Position numbers and translations under genes: made by a program. 64,000 nt of DNA from Archegozetes longisetosus (Eukaryota > Arthropoda > Arachnida > Sarcoptiformes > Trhypochthoniidae), in NCBI GenBank assembly GCA_018873245.2, contig JAEMBT020000001.1, positions 1,612,001 to 1,676,000 of the forward strand. The letters are read 5' to 3'. Shown one piece after another: positions 10,028 through 22,093 of the stretch. Every line of letters starts with the position of its first letter. Position 1 is the stretch's first letter. Below the pieces are notes generated by a model, which searched no databases, was not told the origin of the DNA, and saw only the letters and a list, made by a program, of their open reading frames with translations.

Positions 10028-13000
10028 ATGTCTCGCAATCAAACAATTGTATTGAGTGGAGTATGTATTTTAATTGTAAACTTAGTTTTTCTAACTAATT
10101 GTAATACACATAAAAGTATTAGACTTAGTCAATGCCAACTATCAATAAATGATACCAACCCTTGCGTTAACGGCATTTGTCTCACTAATCAATCCCAACC
10201 TCTTGGGTATCAATGCTATTGCTTCAATGGGTTCACTGGGATTAACTGCACCAAAGATTATGACGAATGTTTGCATCAAAATCCGTGCCAAAACAGTAAA
10301 GAAGCTTAGCTTTGAATGTAGTGATGTTTTTCGTACAATTTCATGCAATTTCATGTTATTTGTATGATAGGAGCTACTTGTGTAAACGATTTTCCAGACG
10401 TTCAATGCATTTGCGCTGCTGGATATTGCGGCAAGAATTCTCTTTTTTCCATATTTTATCTTCTGCTTAAAACTTGTTCATCTCTATTTAGGGAAGTATT
10501 GCGGGTCAGAAGTTAATGAATGTCAGTCCAATCCCTGCCTTAATGGAGTGAGTCTATCAAATAGTTAACCAGTTTATGTATAGATATTAGATTTGTATCA
10601 AGTTAAACACTGACTACAACTGAGCTCAAATTTAGAGTTTATTTCATCCTCTGACAACTCAGTTCAAACTTAGCTCAATTAGGGTTTACGCTGAAGTTTG
10701 AGCTGAAGTTTGAGCTGAAGTTTGAGCTGATCTGATTGAGTCGATGCGTCATTAAATATGATAAAAACAGAAACAGCTTATAAAGAGTATAATTAAGTGC
10801 TTAATCTTCGAATAACAGGCGCGTTGTATCGATAAGATGAATGCATATGAATGCGAATGTTTGAATGGGTGAGAGAATACTTAATCTGTCTATAATTAGT
10901 TTTTCCATTTCTAATTATTCTTTTAATTATTCTTCTAATCTATTTGTCAAAATGTTGCTCAGCTATATTGGAGAGCGCTGTCAGATCGACATAAATGTTT
11001 GCAATAATCAAACACTAGTCAAAAACAATATTACAGAGCTCTGTCTTAATGGAGGAACTTGTGTTGAGGGTCCTGGAGATAAGTACTTTTGTATTTGTCC
11101 TGTAGGTATGTGTGAGCTTTTCATTAAGTGTGGACACTGAAATGGCTATACTATATGTGCTATATCCATAATAGGCTATACAGGACAACGGTGTCAAGAA
11201 AAAATCAAGCAATGCCAATCTCATCCTTGTCTGAATGGTGGACGATGTGAAGAAAAAGCGGCCGACTTCTACTGTACATGCAGTTTTGGTAAAAAGTGTT
11301 TAATTAGTTTCTAACTAACTTATAGTAAGTCATATTATATGCAACACAGGATGGACTGGAAAGAGATGTGAGACCCCTTTATATGAATGTTCAAAAAACT
11401 TGTGTAAAAACAACGGCATTTGCATGAGTGTAAACGACAGTCAAGTTCTCGATGAAACGACTGCTGTCCTGGAAAATAAGATTGTCTGCTATTGTTTGCC
11501 TGATTTTCATGGCATACTTTGCGAACAACAGTATAACGAATGTTATCCCAATCCATGTTTGAATGATGGCATTTGTACAGATGGTATTGATAGCTATGTC
11601 TGCGCGTGTAGTCTTGGATTTATAGGAGACTCATGCGAAATCGATTGTTCTGATCCTCTCAAACGATCTTACTGTATAAGCCCAACAACTGTCTTCTCCG
11701 ATTATCAGACATCACAGCTCTCATTCCATTCCATTTCTCCAGATATGTCTAGTTTTTACTATCAATCATCAACTCTTCATGCCTATTCATCATTCGATGG
11801 TATGAGTGGGCTGTTTATGAATTCCACGATTTGGGAAATATCTGAAACTCCGACAATTAGTACTTATGCCATCTCAGACACTTTTGTACCAAGCAGTTTG
11901 CCATTTACAAGTTTATCGCCAACAATCTTAATAACGCCCAGTCCTACAATTTCACCTGAAATAAAGCCCAGCCCAACATTGGACCAAAATGAAACACTGC
12001 CTACCACTTTTCCAACATCTTGTACAGAAAAGATTTTCATTCCAAGATTTAACGGCATAAACTCATCTATAATTTATAGTTTAAAGAGACACAAAAAAGA
12101 TTCTCTTAATATCAGACTGAGTTTCAAAGCCGACAAAAGTCAGGGCACGATCTTGTACGCCAAAGGTAAAGCAAATCTTGAGCTTATTCTTTATATTGAG
12201 AATAATTTGCTCAAGTTTCACTTGTCGAGAAACAAGCGACAAATTTTATTCAGTGAAAGCAACTTCAAAATCGATAGGGGCTCTTTCAATCAAGTTGATA
12301 TTGGAGTAAGTATTGCGGCAAACGACAAGTTACATTCCAGCATTTCAGTCAAATTGAATAATAAGACACAAGTCATAAGCCAGACTAAACAACTGGACTC
12401 GAATTCCACTCACCTGTGTTTCGACATATTCTACTTGGGAGAGCTGCCGATCAATAACAATATAGCAATACCTATAAATGAATCCCATTTCACTGGTTGT
12501 ATATTCAACGTTTACATTAACAAGCACGAAAAGCTGATAAACGATGCGATCAAAGTTAGCGAGATTTCAGAATGCAATCCAAGCAATATTTGCAGCCAAA
12601 GCCCTTGTCGAAATGGTGGCACTTGTGTCAATGATAAGTCAGGTTGGCAATGCATTTGCCCTAATGGTTATAAGAATGCTTTATGTCAGGAGGCTACTTG
12701 TAGTGATCACGTTTGTCTCAATGATGGAGTTTGCATTTTACAAAACTCCAAAACTTTCCTATGCATCTGTTCCCATGGATGGTATGGAAAACATTGTCAG
12801 CTAAGTAAGCTTTCATACTTTTATCTATCCCATAACTGAGTTTCATTTTTTATTTTCTATTTTCTATTCAGGAATCAATCGAACGCTCGCTTTATTTGAT
12901 TCAAAAGGAAACAACTCATCTTTTATTAAACATAATCTTCAAAACCTCACAAATCATCTCGAAATGCGGTTTCGTTTCGCGACATTAAACATTTATCAAA

Positions 13001-13623
13001 GTAAAGCTCTCCTACTATTTATGGGTCACAATCGAAAACATAAAAATAATAGCTTTATAATCGATTTCATGAGCATCACTTTGGAATTCGGTTATCTATT
13101 TTTCCGAATCAATTTAGGCCATGGTATAATTAATCTTAATCTCGAGTTTTCGATTATTTAAACTAAATAAGATATTCAAAAACAATATTAGGAATCAAAT
13201 CTCTCTCAACTGCAATCGACGCCAATATAACAGAACAGATAGTATTGTTCGGTCATCACAAGCAGTTTGTTTGGTTGATTGTGGTTCCTTCAGAGGACAA
13301 GAAGATCAAACCAATAACTGGCAAAACCCCGCTTTCATTCAAAGCGCTGAACGTCTCGCCTTATCTGTACGTTGGTGGACACGACAACTTTAAGGGTCAC
13401 CCTTTTCTACATTCTCTGACAGGATTTCAAGGCATCCAATTATAAAGTTTGTTAACTATATTCAAGTTGTTTGATTGTAATTTACTTAATTCCAGGCTGT
13501 ATTTATGACATTGAAATAAGGACGAGACAAGATGCCGATTTTCAGCAACTTTCAGATAACTCTATCGACAAGGCAGTTAACATTGGAGAGTGCAATATAA
13601 TCAACGATTGCAGTATGAAATGA
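10028..13623 (+). CDS. Secreted EGF/laminin-G protein, Eyes shut-like
   Basis: I read ten exons: 10028-10295, 10371-10430, 10492-10547, 10819-10868, 10963-11105, 11175-11288, 11350-12804, 12872-13123, 13192-13431 and 13496-13623. They sum to 2766 nt, 921 residues, all in frame. The order is: signal peptide (residues about 8-27), seven EGF modules (several with the C-x-NGG-x-C and GYxGxxC patterns), a Ser/Thr/Pro-rich spacer, laminin-G 1 (ending FTGCIFNVYI), two EGF modules, and laminin-G 2 (ending TGFQGCIYDIEI). There is no transmembrane segment or Crumbs-type tail. An EGF block, then a mucin-like spacer, then alternating LamG/EGF is the plan of Eyes shut, an extracellular matrix protein of photoreceptors, but fly Eys is longer (14 EGF, 4 LamG). 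Other EGF/LamG proteins (agrin, pikachurin) are possible. Two introns, after exons 2 and 9, use GC-AG borders. Confidence 0.78.
10691..10726. repeat. Three tandem copies of a 12-bp unit
   Basis: The unit CTGAAGTTTGAG is repeated three times without change inside the third intron of the EGF/LamG gene. It sits in a wider AGCTC/GAGCT-rich patch (10620-10740) that can partly fold on itself. Confidence 0.8.
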
Positions 13624-13946
13624 TTTTCTTGCAATTCATTATGACTTCAAGCATTCGAACTAATACTCAGAGCTTCATCTAGTAATTATACAGAATATTC
13701 AGAATCAGCTTTTGTAATTCGTAGCGTAGAGTTTCTAAAAATTGTGTAGTCAAACTAACTTATTGATCCAAAAGTTTCATGTTAAGTTAAACAAAGATTT
13801 ATTATCTATCTATTAACTAATAATGGTTTTTATTGCTATATTTTTAAAAATTCATGTTGAAATTTCGTTGAGTTAATATATGAGATTGGGTTTCATGTGA
13901 AAACTTTTTATTTGATATTTAAAAAATAAACCTTGTTTAAACATTA

Positions 13947-16900
13947 CTAAGACTCAGATTCCTCGTCATCTGTCATCAAATCGTCATTAATTTTCATATT
14001 TATTTCACTAGATACTGATTTGTTTTTCTTATTTTTGTTTCGAACTTTTTCAGGCTTATCTAACAATTTCTCTTCAACAGAATCTTTCGTTAGTGGAACG
14101 AATTCTTCATAAGAACCATCATTGGACCACATCCCTTCTATAGTTATCTTAAATTCTGACATTTCGTTCCCCAAAAGTTTCTTAAAAAAAATAAAATCAG
14201 AAATTTTTAAATTGAAAGTAAATGTTTAGTTTGAAAGAAAGATATGAAATAGATTATTACCAGAATTCTGGCTTGTTCTGAGGTGAGAGCAGTGCCTTCT
14301 TTGCAGACTTCGTAATCTTTAAGAAGAGTGACAACACCTTTTTGTAGAGTTGTAGGCATTCCTAATTGTCGTAAATGAGGTTCTAATGAATGTGGAAATT
14401 GTTTTAGTGGCCCGCTGTCCAGTACTATTGTCTCAGTAGCCAAATTGCCAGATCTCGCAAAATCAGTTTCAACAAATTCATCGAACCATCTTTGAAATTG
14501 AAGAGAAAACATTTAAATTAGTATTTGGACCAATCGAGTCAAGCAAAAAAGTTGAGTTAAAAGAAATGTTAGAAAAAATGATTGATGCTATAGCTTTATG
14601 AATGTAATATTGGTGGAGATAGAGCTCGAAACCAACTTTAAAGTGTTCAACTATTTATTTACTCAATTTTACATGTCTTAAACACTGAAAAGTATTTATA
14701 AATATAAGCAAAGATGATAATCTATTTGACGAACAAGCTCATTCAATGATAAGCTCAGTGTACATGAAATGCATTTTTAGGTTCGAACGAAATCAGTTTA
14801 TTATAACTGGTTTTGAAATTCTGCTTTTGTAAAAACTATATTCTCGAGCAATAACTTCCAAATCTAATCAAAACGACTGAACGCATTTGTGAGTCGTGAA
14901 CATTAGGTGACAAATCAATCTCTAGTGTTGTCGACTTTCGATTCATTGAACAAATCAATCAGAGCTTTACGTTCAATAATGGACATGAAAAATATTAGAA
15001 ATAAATGAAGACGCAATTGGTGTTAAGTTCAATATAGCTGCTTATTTCATGTTTGAATAGCAGGCGAGGATTGAGTAAAAAGTAGTCAAATAGAAATTGC
15101 ATTGTTTCAGCTGATAGTCTAATGAAAGAGTCTTTGCTTTTGGTGTGACAGCTTTTAGCTCTTATCGTATGCTACGCAAAACAATATTGATTGCGACAGT
15201 ATACTAGTTAAAAAACACTGGATTATAACCAGTGTTCAGCTCCTCTTTAGACAAGTCCACTTCTACGAATTTTCAATATATAGCAATGCAACTCATAAGT
15301 GCTTTTATTCCTTCACTACTACTAAATCCTTATGTTATGTGTCGGCTTAGTGTTTATTCTTTCAAGTACTTTAATTTAAAAAGCAGTTTTAATTATTCTA
15401 TTTCATCTCTTGGATTATGTTTTGTACTAAACAGCCTAATTTCAATACTTTTACTTTCTTTCATTCATGAGTCAAATGCATTTTTCTCTTAAAATCTTTC
15501 AAATAAGCACTTCGACCATAATTAATCAGAAGTAATAAGAGAGTCCAACACTTCATTAAAATGACGAGCATTTAGTTTCTAATCATCATTACGTACATCT
15601 GAGGCATATTTTGGATCAAAAATTAATTGGCGTCTAATTATGAGCTGAAAAATCTATAGTAATTAGGGTCAAGAATTAGTGATAAGAATAAAGTCTACAA
15701 TTTGAAGAGCACTGAAAGCAAAATCAATTTTCAATTTAGTGATCTATTTATAACACCATAAATTGGTTGAGGATCTGTTCAAAACTATATAATTGCAAGA
15801 ATACCATATTTGTAATGCAAAAAACTGCATAAAACAAATAGAGAGAGAGAGAGAGAGAGCCACGACTAGAGGGATAGTGAGTCTAATTTCCTGAACAATA
15901 TTTTATTTAAATAGATTTGCAAATCTTAAAATGGAAAGTATAGGAAATAAAGGTTATGAACATAAACAATATTTACTCAAAACAATTTTAGGCTATAATG
16001 AGAAACAGAAATGGGAGATCTAACAGTTGCATTGAAAGATTAAACGGTTTTGTGATCCGCTTTCATTTGTTTCCTCCCTTATTGAAAGAAAAGGTATGCA
16101 ACACAACCCGATTGCAAACCACTGAAAACTCAAAAAACTGCTACAATTTTGTTTAATGAGTCATCTTCGGAGTAACAGTAAATTACATTCAATTCCACGA
16201 GAATAAAGAAACCTTTGCTGAAGGTTTTTTATTTCATTAGCAGAACAAAGTAATAAATACTGACTCAGTAGAGAATGTCTCTAAAACACTGAATAAGTTG
16301 CAAACGAAAGTCTATTTTGCAAACTTATATAACATAAATATGAACAACTCTGTCACTTGCAATGAGCTCTGAAATCAAGAGTAAAACTGATTGATATAAG
16401 TTTGAAACTGAAGGCATTAAATGCAAAAGTGTTGTACGAGATACAAGTTTGGAGCCATTGGTTTATAAACCAATAAAAATAGTGCACATGTAATATTGAA
16501 AAATAGATGCGTTGGTGTCTTATATTAGATTATATGCTTGTATTTTCATAAGCTTTACTCAATAACTATAATTATAAACCAACAGAAATATTTGCAGAAA
16601 AGAACGAACCGCATAATAGATAAGTCCTCATCAAAATGAGTTTAAACGACTCATACATAAAGCTTATGAAATTTTATTCATTTGAATATTCAAATTTATG
16701 AATAAACCATAAACTTCTAAAGAAATGGTTATTGGGTAGTTTTAGAGTGCAATGTAAATATATTGAAACTGCATGTAAACCATAGTCGAGAGTATCTCAA
16801 GACAGTGTTATAAAACAAACGCAATTAATGACAGATTAGTCTAATTATGTAATAATTACAACTAAAATATGTACTCCTCAACCGATAAGATGCTTAATAC

Positions 16901-18773
16901 AATTGCTAAGTAAATAAAGCAATTGAGAACAATTGGGAACAAACATAAAATGATAATTAGAGTATACTTTAATCTGATTAAGACTGATATCTATAGAGAT
17001 CACTTGATTGCAGAGTATATATCACCTTAATTTTGAAACAGTTTCCAAGACAACTATAACTATTTACTACTTCACTATAAATAAGTAATATATGGTTCCT
17101 GTACATACACCCTAAATATCCAAATACATGTGTCTTCTGGTCGATATTTTCAGGAATGCGTTGTCAATCATGTCATTTTTGAGCTTTTTTCAAACCTAAT
17201 ACATTGCGATCTTGCCTCAAAGTACATAAATGTTTGCGTTTCTCTTTGGTGAGAGTTCTTATTATAACCACAATGTATTCATTATAGCTATGACATTAAA
17301 ATGTTCTAAACGATACATCAATTATGTTAACAATAGAATCCAATTTCTACTAAAGTGTTCTCAAGTGTCATCTTAAAGAGAACTAAATCATATTTTAATA
17401 ATAGAAAATGAAAAATATTGTCAGAGTTATAAAATAGCTTTAAGAGAGAAAACATAATGCCTGAAAAGTGACTCTGTTAGGAAACAGTTATATTTGTAGC
17501 TATATTTAAAACTATTCATATAAAATCATTTATCTAAAGGGCAGGTAGTAAATCTTCTTACTATCTTCATGCAAGATATGAGTCACAAGGTGTTATATCA
17601 ATTATTTAAATTCTAATTTCATGTCAAGATCACTTGCGTTCAATATTTAGTTCACCAGTGTCTTTCATTACTATTTTTGTAATTGCATTCGTGGAACTGT
17701 TACGCTTCGATTGATAAAATCAAAGGCAAATTTAGAGTGTATTATCGAATTATTGCTGATATTTTTCTGATATCTATCTTCATGTATTCAACTTTGTTTG
17801 AAGCAAACATCAAGTCAGATAACAGAAGCGCTGCACAAAACTCGAAAAATACATAAATTGAGGGCAAAATATTTACGAGCAAAAGCACTCATTACGTAAA
17901 AGTTAAAGTTTCAGTTAAAGACATTACATGATTCAAAAATTTATGCATTTCGCACATATTCGTTTATTATCGGATGCTCTTCGTAATTAATTTTCATTCA
18001 AGTCATCAATACAACAGATACTCGATCAGATGGTAAAAATAGTCGAGCGAAAAAACTAGCAATGAGTGTTGTAAAAAATAGTAATGACTCGTGTGTAAAA
18101 AACTAATTCATAATTGATTTTCATTCAATAAAATCTATTGATTTGACATCAACCCGAGTAATAAACTTTTTGAGGAAATTGACACACTTATGAATGAAGC
18201 CATGTTGAAGTTTAAAGCGCATCAATTAATGTAAACAACTCTTACTTTAAGACTTGGTCTTTAGTTTGATTGGTGAAGAGTAGTCCGCGTTGACCGTACA
18301 ATCTATCACTCAATTTATGTAAGTTGTCTTTATATTCGTCTTCAGCTGATTTGCCCAAAGCAATACTCATGACTTTGTTTTTACCAAAAAAGAATCTGTT
18401 TTCAAATCAAAACATTAATAGAGAAAAGTTGAATTAACTTAAACAAGCAATCAAATGAAGACCTGCTGTGTTTCCAGTCCTGTCGAACATCTTTCAACTT
18501 TGAATTTCGCATGTGTTGAACCGAAAAGACAAAAATACGCGCGTAATTGTCCACACATTCTCTGACCTATGGTTAAGTTTTGTTAATTGTTTGATTCAGT
18601 TATTGTTAAAACTGATATTTACCTCATTTACGAGACTTTGCTTCAGTTCAGAAAAGCCTTTCTTTCGAGTAGAAGTCAACGAAACTAAACAGAAATGAAG
18701 CAAAAATGAGATGATTTCTAAATCGAAAAATGGACGTTTAAATACCGAATCGATTCCTCTTTGATTTTGGCAT
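13947..18773 (-). CDS. MRTO4: mRNA turnover protein 4 homolog (ribosome assembly factor)
   Basis: Six exons on the minus strand: 18773-18746, 18684-18623, 18566-18463, 18395-18246, 14489-14261 and 14180-13947. They total 807 nt, 268 residues, in frame throughout. MRTO4 is a paralogue of ribosomal stalk protein P0 that holds the P0 site on pre-60S subunits in the nucleolus. Landmarks: start MPKSKR; the segment [40 protein letters not shown] then [22 protein letters not shown] with [16 protein letters not shown]; and the acidic tail MTDDEESES. All match the family in order. Exon 1 is only 28 nt. The fourth intron is about 3.76 kb, whereas the other introns are 61 to 80 bp. The start codon lies 1.1 kb from the divergent 14-3-3 gene's ATG. 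Confidence 0.9.
14490..18245 (-). other. Large intron of MRTO4
   Basis: This 3.76-kb intron is about 50 times longer than its neighbours. It is AT-rich and contains a GA microsatellite (15840-15859) and short inverted motifs such as ATAAAGCTTATGAAA near 16660. I see no nested gene: the open stretch at 15232-15492 has no recognisable similarity, and no second coding signal stands out on either strand. Confidence 0.6.
15840..15859. repeat. GA microsatellite
   Basis: About ten perfect AG units in the MRTO4 intron, directly followed by GCCACGACTAG. A longer tract of the same type is at 29840-29873. Confidence 0.95.
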
Positions 18774-19905
18774 TTGTTACTATATAACTCGTAAATTGAT
18801 TTGAACGATTAACAAAACAATTAATTGTAGTAACAGCAGAAATGACTAATAGTTTAGAAATTAAAGAAAGCCATAAAAAATAGACTAAAAAAGTGTTGTA
18901 TTTAAATGAGATATCGATATAATAGTCGTAAAACTCATGCCGTTGTTCACAGTGTGTTAGGGATGTGTTCAAATGCAAAGGTAGTCATGGAGACATAGAT
19001 GACGTAAACGCTGCGCTTCTGTCGCTCTTTTGCCTCTCTCGTGATTGAAATAGCATTAGAGCGAGAAATCTCCCCAAACCCTCTCTCTCAGTGTATAGTA
19101 AGTTGAGATCGAGTTTGAGCCAAAGCTAAAGTCTGGTTCTCATTGCTCTGCATTTTTCTCAAATCTCTGTCTCGTTTCGGGCCAACAAAAACCGGCTTAA
19201 AATTGAAATAAAATATCATTTTTTAGGAAATCTTACTGAAAACGAATCAATTGGTGAGTAATTTAAACGTTAATTAGAATAATTAATAAATGTATAGTGA
19301 ACTAATTGATGTGTAATAAGTTGAAAATGAAATAATGATCGCATCGTTTCAATAGTAATATAAAAGTGCATTATTTTTATGGTTCACGCCTTTGCCCCTA
19401 AACTCCATTCTCGGCATTAGTGTTGCGGCGCTTCTCATACGATAGGATACAGACATACGCTTGTCAGCCATTTTGTATGAGTTATACATTAAGGGCATTA
19501 CTGAATAACAGCATTAAGGCTACATTCATTGCTAGTAATAGTAATACTACAAAAATTTGGTGGTTTTGCGCTGCAAGTCATTACTCAGTTGGGTTTGGAT
19601 GAGAATTAATATCTGCTAAAATTTATAAATTATAGTATTATTGAGCCGACTTGAAAGTATTACCCCATAATAGTCTATATTAAGACAGTTCACTCAATGT
19701 TCGTACATGTGATCATTTAATTTGATTATTATCGAATAATTGTCTTAATTATTATTATTTTAATTGATATTTGAATAGATTTGTGATTGATATTTAATTG
19801 AATTTGTATTGAATACACAGAGCTCTTCACAGATCAATTGGTGAATCAATAACTGAAGTTATAATATTGTATAATATAATTGAATCTTCGAAAACCTCTT
19901 GAACA

Positions 19906-22093
19906 ATGGATAAGGACGAATTGGTACAAAGAGCAAAATTGGCCGAACAGGCCGAACGATACGACGACATGGCGGCCGCTATGAAACAAGTCACAGAAAC
20001 TGGTGTCGAACTCTCTAACGAAGAAAGAAATCTATTATCAGTCGCCTATAAGAACGTAGTCGGAGCGCGAAGAAGTTCATGGCGTGTCATCTCTAGTATT
20101 GAGCAAAAGACCGAAGGAAGTGAACGAAAGCAACAAATGGCACGTGAATACAGAGAAAAAGTGGAGAAAGAATTGAGAGAAATCTGTTACGATGTGCTCG
20201 TATGTCATCTTTGATTGCCATTAATTATTGATTATCTGATTTGCCATTAGTATTTTGCTATTGTTTAATTTGCAAGTCTCTTGTGCTTTATTAGTTGTAG
20301 TGATTAATAGGTTTCCTAATAATCTAATGTCAATGCGCTTTAAGACATTGAAATTGTATTTTACATAATAGTCATTGAATTAGAGACTGAGTGGGTGTGG
20401 CTATGAGTCGAGTCTTGAGTCATGTGAAATCTGACTCGTATAACACTTTCTGACTTGATTTTAGTTTTAGAATTGCTTACATTATAAATGTATGACTTGT
20501 AGCATTTGTCTTTACATACCATGCATTGAGTCATCGCTTATCATATTTTTAGAAATATAGCATTTTCTCGTCTAATATTTTGACATGTCTGCAAATCACA
20601 TTAATTGATTTGATTTGATTTGATTTGATTGATAGGGTCTTCTCGACAAGTTTTTGATCCCAAAGGCTAGTAATGCCGAAAGCAAAGTCTTTTATCTCAA
20701 GATGAAAGGCGATTATTACAGATATTTGGCGGAAGTGGCCACAGGAGATCAAAGGACCAGTAAGTCATGGCTAACTATCATCCGTTGTCTTTTATGATTG
20801 ATTATAATTTAATTAATAGTTAAACTAATTTTTTCGTTGACATTTTGAGTGAAGTGATTGATAATGAACTTAGCTTGTCCTAAATATGACTCAATCGTTC
20901 AGTGTGTCGAATGAGACATTTCAACAATTTTATGGTCCATTTCTCTTATAATAGATGGCTATATTAGATAATAGAGTCGTGTGAAACAAGTCTTAAATGA
21001 TAGCTATTTTTGTCATCAATTTTTATTTAACAGATGAGCCTATTCTAAAACCCTAAGAATGTTTTAGTACTTAGGTATGAAAGAGAATTTGAAACCGAGG
21101 CTTATTTTTTAAGTTGTAGCCCAAAGTAGAAATGAGATAAAGAATTGCTAGATTGATTAATACTAAGAAGTGAACGATAGTCAAATAGTAAAGTTGACTA
21201 ACATGTCATATGAATCGTTGGAAATCAGGTGTTGTTGAGGAATCGCAAAAAGCCTATCAGGAAGCGTTTGATATCTCTAAAAGTAAAATGCAACCGACGC
21301 ATCCAATTCGATTGGGTCTCGCCCTCAACTTCTCTGTCTTTTATTACGAGATCCTCAATTCGCCTGACAAAGCGTGTCAACTCGCAAAACAGGTTAATAT
21401 ACTTTGATCACTATTACTGACCAAATGTTTTTCTCTTTTCTCCAAACGTTTGGATTGTTTGTTCAAATGATGTCATAATAAGGTGTTGTGGAAGAGTCAC
21501 AAAAGGCTTATCAGGAAGCTTTCGATATAAGCAAAAGTAAACTGCAGCCCACACACCCGATTCGTTTGGGTTTAGCACTCAACTTTTCTGTCTTTTACTA
21601 TGAAATATTAAATGCTGCCGATCGGGCCTGTCATTTGGCAAAGCAGGTAAATGGCAAATGATTCGGTTGCTTATCATTGATCATACCTGCAATGCTCTGT
21701 CTAACATTGACCATAACGACATGTACTAACAGTTTGACCGTTGCTGCTTCATCTATATAACGTCCCATTAGATTGAGCTCGTTTAAACTACAAACACCTT
21801 ATTATGATTTCGGATAACTCATGAATTTCTAAAATTTTAATGTTCTAATTATGATTTTGATTATACAATCGTGAACAGGCGTTTGACGACGCGATCGCAG
21901 AATTGGACACACTTAACGAAGATTCCTATAAAGATAGTACGCTCATAATGCAGCTGCTCAGAGATAATCTTACAGTAAGTCACTTAACTAGCTGGACATT
22001 GAACAAGTTTGACTAATTACTCGTTTTCGACAGCTCTGGACGTCTGACACGCAGGGCGACGGTGACGAACAACAGGAGGGCGGAGATAACTGA
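19906..22093 (+). CDS. 14-3-3zeta: 14-3-3 zeta protein
   Basis: The phospho-Ser/Thr adaptor 14-3-3, zeta type (fly Leonardo). Exons: 19906-20199, 20636-20759, one of two alternative 164-nt exons (21229-21392 or 21483-21646), 21879-21974 and 22034-22093. Each isoform has 245 residues. Family signatures are plain: [20 protein letters not shown] in helix [17 protein letters not shown] in helix E (Lys and Tyr of the binding groove), [20 protein letters not shown] in the alternative exon and [19 protein letters not shown] in helix I. It ends in an acidic tail. A GT donor at about 19252 suggests an untranslated first exon just upstream, and the start ATG lies about 650 bp further. Polyadenylation signal AATAAA is near 22138. 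Identity is very secure. Confidence 0.96.
21229..21392 (+). other. 14-3-3zeta: 14-3-3 zeta alternative exon a
   Basis: A 164-nt exon with an AG acceptor and GT donor. It encodes the segment from [16 protein letters not shown] to [14 protein letters not shown]. It duplicates exon b with the same length and phase. Because 164 is not a multiple of three, including both exons (or neither) would break the frame, so the pair must be used one at a time. Confidence 0.92.
21483..21646 (+). other. 14-3-3zeta: 14-3-3 zeta alternative exon b
   Basis: The second 164-nt version, 90 bp 3' of exon a. The protein differs only at a few positions: KLQPTHP for KMQPTHP, and [14 protein letters not shown] for [17 protein letters not shown] identity is lower than protein identity, so the duplication is old and under selection. 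The fly zeta gene has alternative exons covering this same region, which supports real use. Confidence 0.92.

Noticed and set aside
10028-13623. Crumbs as the identity of the EGF/LamG gene
   Set aside because: No transmembrane segment or ERLI-type tail follows the last laminin-G domain; the frame stops at 13623.
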